A DNA stretch of 64,000 nt from NCBI RefSeq assembly GCF_007747795.1, contig NZ_CP036275.1:3588001-3652000 (forward strand), written 5' to 3'. The stretch is from Maioricimonas rarisocia. GTDB lineage: Bacteria; Planctomycetota; Planctomycetia; Planctomycetales; Planctomycetaceae. Numbering within the stretch: position 1 is the stretch's first letter; each line of letters starts with the position of its first letter. Of this stretch, positions 45,453-54,628 are shown one piece after another. Position numbers and translations under genes: made by a program. A model generated the notes under the pieces. That model saw only the letters and a program-made list of their open reading frames with translations. It was not told the origin of the DNA and did no database searches.

Positions 45453-46145
45453 ATGCTAATTGAACGCGCCGAGCAGCTGAAACGGGAGTTGACTGACAAG
45501 TACGTGGTCGTTTCTGACAACGTCGCCGAATTGCGGCGATTTGTCGGGCTGACCGGTCGAGTCAAGACGGTCAACATGAACTGCCGGGCCCTGGTCGAAT
45601 TCGACGGGCCGGTCGACATCGGGTGGTACGACATCGACCCCACCTATCTGCGGGTTGTGGACGAACCGGTTCGCAAGGAGGCGAAGGCGGCACCGGCCGC
45701 TGAAAAGAAGAAAACGGAAGTCGCCTCGGCCAAACCGACCGGCAAGAGTCCGCTGGAACTGGCCCGCCAACAGGGGGCGGCCGGTTCGACCGCTACCAAG
45801 CCTGCTGAGGCCGGCAAGAAGCCTTCACCTCTGGAACTGGCCCGCCAGCAGGGGGCTGCCAAGTCATCGGACGCCGCGCCTGCAGCGAGCGCTGCCGAGT
45901 CGAAACCCTCAGCGCCTGCAGAAGGTGGCAAGAAGCTCTCACCTCTGGAGATGGCCCGTCAGCAGGGGGCCGCGAAACAGGGAGACGAACCTGCCGCTGC
46001 TGCCCCGTCGGAGCAGGACGCACCGCAGGCGGAAGTCGCGACCGAGTCGCAGCCCGCCTCGAAGCCGCCCGCAAAGTCGGACGAATCGACGGCCGGCCTG
46101 TCCAAACTCGAACTGGCCCGTCGACAGGGACCGTTCAAGGGCTGA
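45453..46145 (+). CDS. Protein with SH3/KOW-like head and four SPLELARQQGAA repeats
   Basis: 230 aa from the ATG at 45453; 35 open codons upstream look non-coding. Residues ~20-70 form a small beta domain (FVGLTGRVKTVNMNCRALVEF ... GWYDIDPTYLRVV) that resembles SH3-type modules. The rest is Ala/Pro/Lys/Glu-rich and disordered, carrying a short motif four times: SPLELARQQGAA (99-110), SPLELARQQGAA (125-136), SPLEMARQQGAA (163-174) and SKLELARRQGP at the end (217-227). The repeats probably are linear interaction motifs. No known family is recognised; no signal peptide, so cytoplasmic. Confidence 0.7.
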   Translation: MLIERAEQLKRELTDKYVVVSDNVAELRRFVGLTGRVKTVNMNCRALVEFDGPVDIGWYDIDPTYLRVVDEPVRKEAKAAPAAEKKKTEVASAKPTGKSPLELARQQGAAGSTATKPAEAGKKPSPLELARQQGAAKSSDAAPAASAAESKPSAPAEGGKKLSPLEMARQQGAAKQGDEPAAAAPSEQDAPQAEVATESQPASKPPAKSDESTAGLSKLELARRQGPFKG

Positions 46146-46235
46146 CCGCCCGGATTCACCCCGGCAAATGTTCACCGGATGACGTGCTTCGCCGACGGCG
46201 GAGTGCCCCGGCCCGGAAAACGTACAGGAAGTTTG

Positions 46236-46544
46236 ATGATCCACGTCATTGCAACGATTCGACTCCAGCCGGGGACCCGGGCACGGTTTCTCGAGGAATT
46301 CCATGGCATTGTGCCGGATGTTCATGCGGAGGCGGGCTGCATCGAATACGGTCCGGCGGTCGATCTGGCGACGGACATCTCCGCTCAGCCGGAGGTCGAC
46401 GAGAATGCGGTCATGGTGATCGAAAAGTGGGAATCGCTCGAGCACCTCAAGCAGCATCTGCAGGCTCCGCACATGCTCACCTACCGCGAGCGTGTGAAGG
46501 ATCTGGTGATTGAAACGCGGGTGCAGATTCTCGAGCCGGCCTGA
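46236..46544 (+). CDS. ABM-domain (antibiotic biosynthesis monooxygenase) family protein
   Basis: 102 aa; the ATG at 46236 has CAGGAAG upstream. It begins MIHVIATIRLQPGTRARFLEEF, has HAEAGCIEYGPAVDL, and MVIEKWESLEHLKQHLQAPHM before the final strand. This is the dimeric ferredoxin-like fold of ABM proteins (YgiN-like quinol monooxygenases and related). Substrate unknown. Starts 90 bp after the repeat-motif gene. Confidence 0.88.
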   Translation: MIHVIATIRLQPGTRARFLEEFHGIVPDVHAEAGCIEYGPAVDLATDISAQPEVDENAVMVIEKWESLEHLKQHLQAPHMLTYRERVKDLVIETRVQILEPA

Positions 46545-46600
46545 CGCCCTCCCGTACGCCTTGTCTGCCGGAGGTGGCAGGCCAGAAGGACCAGGCCGGA

Positions 46601-47038
46601 ATGCAGGTGTGGCTTCCCGGACTTATCGTTGGAATTCTGCTCGTCATCAGCGCACTGCTGATGCTGTGGTCGCACGTGCGAACGTGGCAGTCCCGACGCT
46701 CCGATCCTGAAATCGACGAGGCGGATCGCTCGTTCTGGTACCGGCAGTACATCCGCCGCATGCAGGCCTCGGGGCTGATGTTGCTGATCGGTATCCTCAT
46801 TCCTCTCGGGGACTCATTGATTCCCTGGCGGAAGGCACCGGCTCTGTTCGCAATCTACTGGATGTTTGTGCTGGCCCTGGTCGGCTGGGTGATCCTGCTG
46901 GCCGTCAGCGACCTGGTGGCTACGCGGGCCCATTCCCACGTGGCGCTCGGACGGATCCAGCGACAGCAGCGGGAACTGGAGCAAGAAGCGGCCCGGCTGC
47001 GGTCGACCCGAAACGGCGGTCCATCTCACCACGACTGA
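46601..47038 (+). CDS. Small three-helix membrane protein with C-terminal coiled coil
   Basis: 145 aa from the ATG at 46601, preceded by AGAAGGA at 10-base spacing; a GTG nine codons upstream is also open. Three membrane segments (about 3-23, 58-76 and 80-105). The cytoplasmic-like C-terminus holds GRIQRQQRELEQEAARLR, a short coiled coil. No family recognised. Transcribed with the ABM gene, which ends 56 bp before its start. Confidence 0.6.
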   Translation: MQVWLPGLIVGILLVISALLMLWSHVRTWQSRRSDPEIDEADRSFWYRQYIRRMQASGLMLLIGILIPLGDSLIPWRKAPALFAIYWMFVLALVGWVILLAVSDLVATRAHSHVALGRIQRQQRELEQEAARLRSTRNGGPSHHD

Positions 47039-47284
47039 CGCACTCGCGGCTTCTGTTCCACGCGTCGCGTCTGTTCCAAATGGCCCGTTGGTGCGATATC
47101 GTGAAAGGGGCGGCAAGGCCGGTGCAATGGCACGCGGATGGTCTCGCGCCCCACAGCTCGACCACCGGAGGTGACCCGATTGCTCGCAGCAGCTGATCGG
47201 GGTTCTGCCGGCCCCCGCAGGATGGATACCGCCCGGCTTCCGAATCGGTCCGGCGACCTGACTCCCGAGAGAAGGATCGACGAC

Positions 47285-48121
47285 TTGCCTGCTCGCGTTG
47301 TAGAAATCGGCAGCCATCGTTGCGGGCCGAACGAAGACCTCCTGTTCATTGCCGGTCCCTGCGTCATCGAAAGCGCAGATCTGGTGTTTCGCGTCGCCGA
47401 CGAACTGGCGGAACTGGCCAGCAGCGAAGGGCTGCAGCTCGTTTTCAAGGCCAGTTTCGACAAGGCGAACCGCACCAGTATCGACAGCTTTCGTGGCCCC
47501 GGTCTCGAAAAGGGGCTGGAGATTCTGGCACAGGTTCGCGAGCGGACCGGCCTGCCCGTCACGACGGATATCCATCTGCCCGAGCAGGCCGAACCGGCCG
47601 CTGCCGTCTGCAGTATTCTGCAAATCCCCGCGTTTCTGGCGCGGCAGACCGATCTTCTGGTGGCCGTGGCCGAAGCGACGGCCCGGCACGGCGGCGTCAT
47701 CAATGTGAAGAAGCCGCAGTTCGTCGCTCCGGAAGATGTCGTCCATGCCGTCCGCAAGTGCGAGCAGGCGGGCAATGGTCAGATCCTGCTGACCGAGCGC
47801 GGCACGACGTTCGGATACGGACGCCTGGTCAACGACATGCAGGCCATCCCCGTCATGCAGGGGCTGGGGTGTCCGGTCATCTTCGATGCCACCCACAGCG
47901 TGCAGCGGCCGGGCGGCAGCACGACCGGCGGTGCACGGCAGATGGTGGCGCCGCTGGCCCGGGCGGCAGTGGCGTGCGGCTGCGACGGACTGTTCCTCGA
48001 GACGCACCCGGCTCCCGATGACGCCCTCAGCGACGGCCCCAACATGGTGCCCCTTGCGGACGTGCCGCGACTGCTGAGCGACCTGACGCGACTGAGGCAG
48101 CTGGTGCGGGAGATGCTTTGA
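47285..48121 (+). CDS. kdsA: 3-deoxy-8-phosphooctulonate synthase KdsA
   Basis: 278 aa if it starts at the TTG at 47285, which follows GAGAGAAGGA; this matches the ~280-aa family length. An ATG at 47222 and an open frame to 47138 exist but would add unrelated residues. Condenses arabinose-5-phosphate and PEP to Kdo-8-phosphate for lipopolysaccharide. Motifs: [78 protein letters not shown] and [15 protein letters not shown]. The Cys in AGPCVIES (residue 26) is the metal ligand of the metal-dependent class, where E. coli has Asn. Support for a Kdo-containing outer membrane. Neighbours are unrelated. Confidence 0.96.
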   Translation: MPARVVEIGSHRCGPNEDLLFIAGPCVIESADLVFRVADELAELASSEGLQLVFKASFDKANRTSIDSFRGPGLEKGLEILAQVRERTGLPVTTDIHLPEQAEPAAAVCSILQIPAFLARQTDLLVAVAEATARHGGVINVKKPQFVAPEDVVHAVRKCEQAGNGQILLTERGTTFGYGRLVNDMQAIPVMQGLGCPVIFDATHSVQRPGGSTTGGARQMVAPLARAAVACGCDGLFLETHPAPDDALSDGPNMVPLADVPRLLSDLTRLRQLVREML

Positions 48122-48169
48122 GGTCGCCGGCCGTCTGACTCCGTAACGATATCCCGTTGACGGCGACCT
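48121..48169 (+). terminator. Hairpin at the end of kdsA
   Basis: Arms AGGTCGCCG (48121-48129) and CGGCGACCT (48161-48169), starting at the last base of the stop codon, with further pairing CCGTC/GACGG as an alternative. No T tract, so a termination role is tentative. Confidence 0.45.
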
Positions 48170-48253
48170 TCCGGTTTGCCTGCAGCGACTTCCGGGCTGA
48201 ATCATTCCCTGTGACTTGTTGTTTCGTCTTTGAACCGTGGAGTCGAGTTTCTC

Positions 48254-49876
48254 GTGAATACCGATTCTTCTGAATCCGGCCTGCCGAAGTGGATCGCGAT
48301 TGCCGGTGGAGGTGTCGTCGTCCTCATTCTCGCTCTCCTGTTCTTTCCTCGCGGGAAGTCGGATGAGCCGGACGATGGTTCTCCCGGCACGGACGGTGCG
48401 TTGGTTGCTTCAGATGCTGAATGCGACCGGATGCTTGCCGACATCTTCGATGGTCTGCTCCCGGAGCGGCTCGGGCTGACGTCCGATCGCGAAAGCCTGC
48501 TGCGGGAACTGACGATCTGGTGGTCCGACTGCGGGGAGTTGTTCGAGGATCGCTCCGGCGGAGAGAACGTCGAACTGATCCAGCGGCTGCTCGATGACGA
48601 GGAGGCCCAGCGGGCACTGCGCGATTCGTTTGCACGCCGGGATCTCGATCACATCCGCAACGCCCTGCTCGTTCGAACGGCGGCCGAGCATGTCACGCTG
48701 GATGCCAGCGATGATGTCGAGCGGGCCGTGCTGCTCTTCAACTACGTCGTCCGGAATGTCGCTCTGCTGCCGGGCGACTCCGCCGGGCTGGCTCTGACTC
48801 CGTTCGAAACTCTGCTGCTCGGTCAGGGGACGGCCGACGACCGGGCCTGGGTATTCGCCGAGCTGCTGCGGCAACTGCGCATCGACGCGGTTGTGCTTGA
48901 ACCGGCCGAAGGTGACTGGGGCCCGGCGCGAATCGTGGGAGTCGTCATTCCCGGCGAGAGCGTGCGGTTGTTCGACTGTGCACTGGGGCTGCCTCTCCCG
49001 GGCCCTGAAGCGACCGGCGTCCTGGTGGACCGTCCCGCGACGCTTACGGAGGTCAAGGAGGACGACCAGTTTCTTCGCACCCTCGACTTCCCGGGGGCTG
49101 TCTATCCGCTCGCGTCGGAGGAGTTTGACGCTCTGAAGGTTCTACTTGTCGGACACAGCAGCACTTTTGCTCCGCGAATGGAAGCGTTGCAGGCGGATGC
49201 TCCCGTCGGCTTCGAAGCCGAACTGTACGACGGCCTCGCTGCCAACGAGTTTCATGAGCAGGGACTGTACGATCGCGTGGCCGAAGCCGGACAGAATGCC
49301 GAAGCCTGGACGGGCGAAGACATCGGGGTCTGGCAGTATCCGGGCCTTCAGTATGACCGGTTCGAGGCGGGCGAGGCGGAATCGAACGAACTCGTGAAGG
49401 CACGACTGGCGATTCTGGAGCAGGCGCCCGTGACGCTTCAGGCGGAGCAGCTTGCGGACGGATCCATCGAACAGACCGTCGAGCGACCGAAGCGTCCGCT
49501 GCAGTTCAGCCGCATTCGGCAGATCGAAGGTGACTACGCCGATGCGATGTCCGGTTATCTCAACGCGAGGATTGCTCCGACACACTCGCCGCACCCGATC
49601 AATCAGGGGGCGGCTGCGGATGCGATCTTCTGGGTCGGCGTGATCAAGTACGAGCAAGGTGAATACAAGGTCGCGGCCGACACGCTCCGGCAGTACCTCG
49701 TGACCTACCGTGGCCACTACTGGAATACGGTTGCCCGCTACCTGCTCGCCCTTTCGCTGGCACAGCAGGGGCAGACTGCCGAAGGGGCACAGCTGCTCAG
49801 CGCCGCTGCGGGAGAAACAGGCGTTCCGCGGAACTGGCTGTATCTCGCCCGCAAGTGGCGCGATGCGGGCAACTGA
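48254..49876 (+). CDS. Membrane-anchored protein with transglutaminase-like and TPR-like regions
   Basis: 540 aa from the GTG at 48254 (GGAG upstream); a TTG eight codons earlier (48230) is the alternative. One N-terminal membrane segment (IAIAGGGVVVLILALLFF, about 14-31). Residues ~160-230 resemble the transglutaminase-like core (AVLLFNYVVRNVALLPGD ... AWVFAELLRQLRIDAVVLEP), though the Cys-His-Asp triad is not clear. The C-terminal ~70 residues are TPR-like (AIFWVGVIKYEQGEYKVAADTLRQYL ... ARYLLALSLAQQGQTAEGAQLL). Probably a periplasmic assembly protein; function not assigned. Confidence 0.62.
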   Translation: MNTDSSESGLPKWIAIAGGGVVVLILALLFFPRGKSDEPDDGSPGTDGALVASDAECDRMLADIFDGLLPERLGLTSDRESLLRELTIWWSDCGELFEDRSGGENVELIQRLLDDEEAQRALRDSFARRDLDHIRNALLVRTAAEHVTLDASDDVERAVLLFNYVVRNVALLPGDSAGLALTPFETLLLGQGTADDRAWVFAELLRQLRIDAVVLEPAEGDWGPARIVGVVIPGESVRLFDCALGLPLPGPEATGVLVDRPATLTEVKEDDQFLRTLDFPGAVYPLASEEFDALKVLLVGHSSTFAPRMEALQADAPVGFEAELYDGLAANEFHEQGLYDRVAEAGQNAEAWTGEDIGVWQYPGLQYDRFEAGEAESNELVKARLAILEQAPVTLQAEQLADGSIEQTVERPKRPLQFSRIRQIEGDYADAMSGYLNARIAPTHSPHPINQGAAADAIFWVGVIKYEQGEYKVAADTLRQYLVTYRGHYWNTVARYLLALSLAQQGQTAEGAQLLSAAAGETGVPRNWLYLARKWRDAGN

Positions 49877-50023
49877 TCCGGCGGCGCAGCCGAGACGAGG
49901 CAGGCAGGCCCTCTGGACGGGCAGCTCCTGGCGGCAGTCGGGAAATCCTGTTCGGTCCAGCAAATCCAAGACAGCGAGAAGAGTCGGGTGCGTCTTTCCG
50001 AGGAAAACCGCCCGTAGCTGACT

Positions 50024-51082
50024 ATGCTCAATTTCCTGCGTAAGCGCTGGTTCCTCGTCGGGCTGCTCATTGCGATCGGTGGCGGGCTCCCGCTCGGGTT
50101 CGCACTTCCTGCCGATCAGCTCGACCAGCTCAGATCCAGTATCGGTGCGAGCAAGACCGGCTACGTGGTCGCGCTCGTTCTGTTTCTGATGTCTTTCAGT
50201 CTGGACGGACGCAAACTGCGGGCATCGCTTGTTGCACCGGCACCGGTGCTGTGGGCGGTTCTGATCAATCAGGCCATGATTCCCCTGATGGCCTGGCCGT
50301 TGAGCTGGATCCAGGGCAACGATGACTTTCGTCTGGGACTGATGATCGCGGCAACGGTTCCCTGCACGATGGCGGCGGCCTCCGTCTGGACGCGCAAAGC
50401 CGGCGGGAATGATGCGGTTTCGCTATTGGTGACAGTGCTCACCAACGGACTCTGTTTCATTGTTACGCCCCTGTGGCTGCAGACATTTGCGACTCTGGAA
50501 CTGGCCGGCGTCGTCTCTTCGGTGAATCTCGACACGTGGCAGATGGTCCAGCGGCTGATCCAGTCGGCCTTGATCCCGATCGTGCTGGGACAGCTGGCGC
50601 GACTGATTCCGGCGCTGGCCCGGGGGGCGGACCGGTACAAGACACCAATGGGTGTCTGGGCGCAGGCGGCGATCCTGCTGCTGGTGTTCGGTGCCGCGTG
50701 CGGGGCTGGTCCTCAGCTCGCCTCGGGCGCCGGTTATGAAGGGGGCGTGCAGGCGATCATCCTGGTCTGGATCAGCTGTATCGTCCTGCATCTCGCGGGC
50801 ATGCTGATCGCGGTACGGGGAGCGACCGCGATCGGGTTCTCAGCAGATGACCGGCGGGCCATCGCGTTCGCGGGGAGCCAGAAAACACTGCCGATCGGCG
50901 TCCTGCTCGCGACCGATCCACAACTTTTTGGCAGTAGCGGTCTCCCTTTCGCGGTCTTTCCGATGCTGATGTTTCATGGTTCACAATTGTTCATCGACAC
51001 GGCCGTGGCCGATCGGATGGCCGATTCTGCGGTCGACGCCGGTGAGCCCGAAGTTGTTGGCGCGGAAGCGATCACTGACTAA
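50024..51082 (+). CDS. Bile acid:sodium symporter (BASS) family transporter
   Basis: 352 aa with about nine or ten hydrophobic segments. Features: LVALVLFLMSFSLDGRKL-type first half, INQAMIPLMAWPLSW, MIAATVPCTMAAASVWTRKAGGNDAVSLLVTVLTN (crossover region), and FAGSQKTLPIGVLLATDP (second crossover, conserved in SBF-type members). Inner-membrane Na-coupled transporter of organic anions; the substrate is unknown. The C-terminal ~20 residues are acidic and hydrophilic. Confidence 0.85.
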   Translation: MLNFLRKRWFLVGLLIAIGGGLPLGFALPADQLDQLRSSIGASKTGYVVALVLFLMSFSLDGRKLRASLVAPAPVLWAVLINQAMIPLMAWPLSWIQGNDDFRLGLMIAATVPCTMAAASVWTRKAGGNDAVSLLVTVLTNGLCFIVTPLWLQTFATLELAGVVSSVNLDTWQMVQRLIQSALIPIVLGQLARLIPALARGADRYKTPMGVWAQAAILLLVFGAACGAGPQLASGAGYEGGVQAIILVWISCIVLHLAGMLIAVRGATAIGFSADDRRAIAFAGSQKTLPIGVLLATDPQLFGSSGLPFAVFPMLMFHGSQLFIDTAVADRMADSAVDAGEPEVVGAEAITD

Positions 51083-51310
51083 AGGTCGGTGAACAACGGG
51101 TTGACTTGCCGCCCGACGCAGGCAGACTGCGTATGATGGAAAGGGCGGGGTGTCCAACACAGCTTGGAACGTCTCGACCGAGGCGTTATTGTACGTCCAG
51201 ACGTGGTCCGACGGAGCGGTTGTGCTGCCGCAATGGCCGCCGGAGAACCTGACGACGGAGCAAATGTCGGCATCGTCACCGAAGGCCGTTTTGCGGGGAC
51301 GGAGAAACCG

Positions 51311-52264
51311 ATGACCCGGATTCTGATCGTGGACGATTCCGCGGTTGATCGTCGCGTTGTCGGTGGTCTGCTCGATCGCGAAGGGAGTTTCTCACTCCAG
51401 TTCGCCAAAGACGGTCGAGAGGGCCTCGAACAGGTCGTCACCAATCCTCCCGACCTGATCCTCACCGATCTGCAGATGCCGCAGATCAACGGGCTGCAGC
51501 TGGTCGAGACCGTCCGCCGCAAGTATCCGCTGATCCCGGTCATACTGATGACCGCCCAGGGAAGCGAGAAGATTGCGGTCGAGGCGCTCGAGCGCGGAGC
51601 GGCCAGCTACGTCTCCAAGACGCATCTCACGCAGGACCTCGTCGACATCGTCAAGCGGGTCCTGGCGGTCGCAGGGCATCAGCGCACGGTGCGGTCGTTG
51701 ATGAAGCGGATGGGACGAATGCAGTGTCGGTTCGTCCTGACGAATGACCCGGCGATGCTGACCTCTCTGGTCGCTTACCTGCAGAACCTGATCCGGGAAA
51801 TGGACCTGTTTCCCGAAAGCGATCGCCTGCGGATTGGCGTGGCCCTGGAAGAGGCGTTGCTCAATGCCGCCTATCACGGCAACCTCGAAGTCAGCTCCGA
51901 ACTCCGCGAAGTCGACCACACGCGGTACTACGCGCTCGCGCGGGAACGCTCCGAACAGTCCCCCTACTGCAATCGCTCGGTGCACGTCGAGGTCGACATT
52001 TGCAAGGACGGGGCACGCTACGTCATTCGCGACGAGGGGCCAGGCTTCGATCCCGGCACGTTGCCCGACCCGACCGATCCGTCGAATCTCGATCGTCCGT
52101 GCGGCCGGGGGCTGCTGCTGATGCGGACCTTCATGGACGAAATCCGCTACAACGAGCTGGGCAACGAAGTGACGATGGTCAAACGGGTCGTTCCCCGCGA
52201 GACGCGCGACGAGTCTCCCATCCAGCAGCAGTCGGTCGCGGAGCAGGATCTGCCGACGCAGTGA
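51311..52264 (+). CDS. Response regulator receiver fused to RsbW-like serine kinase/anti-sigma ATPase
   Basis: 317 aa from the ATG at 51311; 49 open upstream codons look non-coding. Receiver domain (1-120): ILIVDDSAVDR (Asp8/Asp9), LILTDLQMP (phospho-acceptor Asp53), ILMTAQG (Thr) and ASYVSKTHL (Lys). Then an HATPase_c domain (about 150-295) of the anti-sigma-factor kinase kind: EEALLNAAYHGN (N box), IRDEGPGFDPG (G1) and GRGLLLMRTFMDEI (G2). There is no histidine-kinase dimerisation helix. This looks like a partner-switching regulator controlled by phosphorylation of its receiver; STAS/PP2C partners are not adjacent. The C-terminal ~25 residues are disordered. Confidence 0.9.
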   Translation: MTRILIVDDSAVDRRVVGGLLDREGSFSLQFAKDGREGLEQVVTNPPDLILTDLQMPQINGLQLVETVRRKYPLIPVILMTAQGSEKIAVEALERGAASYVSKTHLTQDLVDIVKRVLAVAGHQRTVRSLMKRMGRMQCRFVLTNDPAMLTSLVAYLQNLIREMDLFPESDRLRIGVALEEALLNAAYHGNLEVSSELREVDHTRYYALARERSEQSPYCNRSVHVEVDICKDGARYVIRDEGPGFDPGTLPDPTDPSNLDRPCGRGLLLMRTFMDEIRYNELGNEVTMVKRVVPRETRDESPIQQQSVAEQDLPTQ

Positions 52265-52299
52265 GGCTGTACGGGGCCGTGGCCGCCCGGTCCCGATGA

Positions 52300-52683
52300 T
52301 CAGGCCGAGGCGGGAGCGTCTCCGGTGATGTCGTCGACATAGGTCGAGATGCGGCGGACGATCTCGTCGACGTCGTGGTCAGAGATCTCCAGCTCCTGCA
52401 GCGTCTCCAGCAGATGCTGGACGAAGCGGTTGAAGTGCTCCGGCGTGATCCCCCGCCCGTGATGAACGTACGCGAGATCGATGTCACTCATTGTCTGAGG
52501 GCCATCGAGAGCGGCCGCGAAGAATTCCCGCTGCATCCGCCGCTGCTTCTCCATCGACGTCTCGGCGAAGAACGGGGCCAGCTCGGGATCGGCGAGCACC
52601 CGGTCGTAGAACTGGTCGATCAACCGGGCGATGATGCCGGCACCACCAATTCGGTCGTACAGCGTCTGTTCGTTTTCGCTCAT
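52300..52683 (-). CDS. Truncated hemoglobin (group I-like)
   Basis: 127 aa from the ATG at 52683; the 26 upstream codons are not credible. The 2-on-2 globin pattern is visible: LYDRIGGAGIIARLIDQFYDRVLADPELAPFF with B10 Tyr26, EKQRRMQREFFAAALDGP (E helix), and AYVHHGRGITPEHFNRF with the proximal His (second His of the pair, His75). Binds O2/NO. Convergent with the regulator gene, which ends 35 bp away. Confidence 0.92.
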   Translation of the reverse strand: MSENEQTLYDRIGGAGIIARLIDQFYDRVLADPELAPFFAETSMEKQRRMQREFFAAALDGPQTMSDIDLAYVHHGRGITPEHFNRFVQHLLETLQELEISDHDVDEIVRRISTYVDDITGDAPASA

Positions 52684-52878
52684 CCTGCTGTCCCGATTGA
52701 GCCTACTGCTCTGCCCGGACCTGTGGGGACTCGGCCGTGTTCGAGACCCCGCCGGCACCAACTTCGAGTGAAAGTCCAGATCGCCTCTTCGGACCGCCGC
52801 ACCCCACCCGGCTGCGCTCCACGATACCGCACCGCGAATCTGGCGACCAGCGGTCCCTGATGGCAGTCGCTGCGGTTC

Positions 52879-53871
52879 TCAGGAGTTTCTGGCGACCGCG
52901 AAGCCGGCGAATTCCGCCAGCAGGTCGCGGGCCGGGCTCGCGGGAAGCCGTTCGAGCCGGCTGCGAGCGGAGTCGGCAAACTCGTGGGCCAGCGACCGTG
53001 CGTAGGTCAGGGAATCGGACGACCTGAGAATCGGCAGCAACTGCTCTGCCGTCCGCTCGTTCGGACGGGAGAGCCATTCCCGGATTTGTTCTCCGGTGGC
53101 ATCGTCGCAGGTCTGCAGCAGGCGGATGAGTGGCAGCGTCAACTTCTGCTTGGCGAGGTCCGACCCGAGTGTCTTGCCCGCTTCCCCTTCGTCCCCGAGC
53201 AGATCGAGCAGATCGTCGGCGATCTGAAACGCCATTCCCAGGTCGCGGCCGTAGGCTTCGAGAGCAGCGACGGTTTCGTTCTCTGATCCCGCGAAATGGG
53301 CCCCCAGCCGGCAGGAGACGGCACACAGCTCGGCCGTTTTGCCATTGATGATCTGGAGGTACTCGTCTTCGGTCAGCTCGAAGTGTCCCCGGTGCCGCAC
53401 CTGCATCAGTTCGCCTTCGCAGACGACGTTGGTGGCGGCTCCGATCCAGCGGCAGGCGAGGGTCGAGGTCAGACTGGCGGCCAGGTGAAACGCGTGCGTG
53501 AACAGATAGTCACCGAACAGCACGCTCGTTTCGTTGTTCCAGCGGGTGTTGACGGTCGCAACATGTCGCCGAACGTCTGCCTCGTCGAGCACGTCGTCGT
53601 GGACGAGCGTCGCGGTGTGGATCAGTTCGACGACCGCCGCGAGCACGGGATGGTCGTCGGTCAGACCACCACAGGCCGTTCCGGAGAGCAGCACGAGAAT
53701 CGGCCGCAGCCGCTTGCCCCGAAAACGTCGCGAGTGGGCGAGAATGTCGCGGACATACGCGCTCTCCGACTGCAGTTCCCGGTCGAAGAGGATCTCGGTC
53801 TGCTGCAGTGCATCCCCGACGATGTCGTGAACCCGGGCAAGGAGTTCGGCGGCGGGCATGGTCTGGGACAT
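52879..53871 (-). CDS. Polyprenyl diphosphate synthase (octaprenyl/solanesyl type)
   Basis: 330 aa from the ATG at 53871; the upstream 78 codons overlap moaC territory and are not credible. First aspartate-rich motif HDDVLDEADVRR, with RGKRLRPILVLL before it; second motif MAFQIADDLLDLLGDE. Medium-to-long chain trans-isoprenyl diphosphate synthase supplying quinone side chains. Its start is ~130 bp downstream of the moaC stop on the same strand. Confidence 0.93.
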   Translation of the reverse strand: MSQTMPAAELLARVHDIVGDALQQTEILFDRELQSESAYVRDILAHSRRFRGKRLRPILVLLSGTACGGLTDDHPVLAAVVELIHTATLVHDDVLDEADVRRHVATVNTRWNNETSVLFGDYLFTHAFHLAASLTSTLACRWIGAATNVVCEGELMQVRHRGHFELTEDEYLQIINGKTAELCAVSCRLGAHFAGSENETVAALEAYGRDLGMAFQIADDLLDLLGDEGEAGKTLGSDLAKQKLTLPLIRLLQTCDDATGEQIREWLSRPNERTAEQLLPILRSSDSLTYARSLAHEFADSARSRLERLPASPARDLLAEFAGFAVARNS

Positions 53872-54002
53872 CGATGAACAACCTTGCTGGCACGATTCGG
53901 GCGAGTGGTGGACCGATTGACGGTTCCGATTGCTCAACCCGACTGCAGAAAAACGGACGCGGCCTGCTGGCCACGGTTTCAACCGCAAGCGGCGGTTCTG
54001 AT

Positions 54003-54488
54003 TCACGAAGAAACCGGCTCTCGCACGAAATGCCCGCTTTTCCCGCCGGATTTCTCGAGCAGTCGGACGCCCGAAATCGACATCGCCCGGTCGATCGACT
54101 TGCACATGTCATAGACGGTCAGGGCGGCCACACTGACAGCGGTCATCGCTTCCATCTCCACGCCGGTGCGGGCCCGCACATTGACGGTCGCCTCGATCCG
54201 CACGGTCTGAGAATCGAGGATTTCGAAGTCGACGCGGGCTCCTTCGAGCGGCAGAGGATGGCAGAGCGGGATCAGATCGGAGGTCCGTCGAGTGGCCATG
54301 ATCCCGGCAATGCGGGCCACCTCGAAGACGTCCCCTTTTGCCAGTCCCCGGTCCCGAATCGTCGCGAGCGTCTCGGGCCGCATCTCAACGACCGCCTCGG
54401 CGCGGGCCATTCGGGCAGTGACCGGCTTGTCGCCGACATCCACCATTCGGCTGGCGCCGCTGTCATCGAAATGCGTCAGTTCAGTCAC
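54003..54488 (-). CDS. moaC: Cyclic pyranopterin monophosphate synthase MoaC
   Basis: 161 aa with a GTG start at 54488: the family start pattern [20 protein letters not shown] begins right there, and GAGAGA lies upstream. Motifs: [29 protein letters not shown] (His), [20 protein letters not shown] and [11 protein letters not shown] (Lys, Asp). Catalyses the ring rearrangement forming cPMP in molybdenum cofactor synthesis. No other mo genes are in the window. Confidence 0.96.
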   Translation of the reverse strand: MTELTHFDDSGASRMVDVGDKPVTARMARAEAVVEMRPETLATIRDRGLAKGDVFEVARIAGIMATRRTSDLIPLCHPLPLEGARVDFEILDSQTVRIEATVNVRARTGVEMEAMTAVSVAALTVYDMCKSIDRAMSISGVRLLEKSGGKSGHFVREPVSS

Positions 54489-54628
54489 AGTCTGTCTCTC
54501 GGCTGGCGAAACGCCACAGTTCCGGGTCAATTGTGAGACGATGCCGGCACAAAACCACATGGGCCTGCCTCCGTCCGATCCGTGCAGAAATCGGGTGTCC
54601 CCGCCGCACGTTGTTCGCCGGGGGAGGC

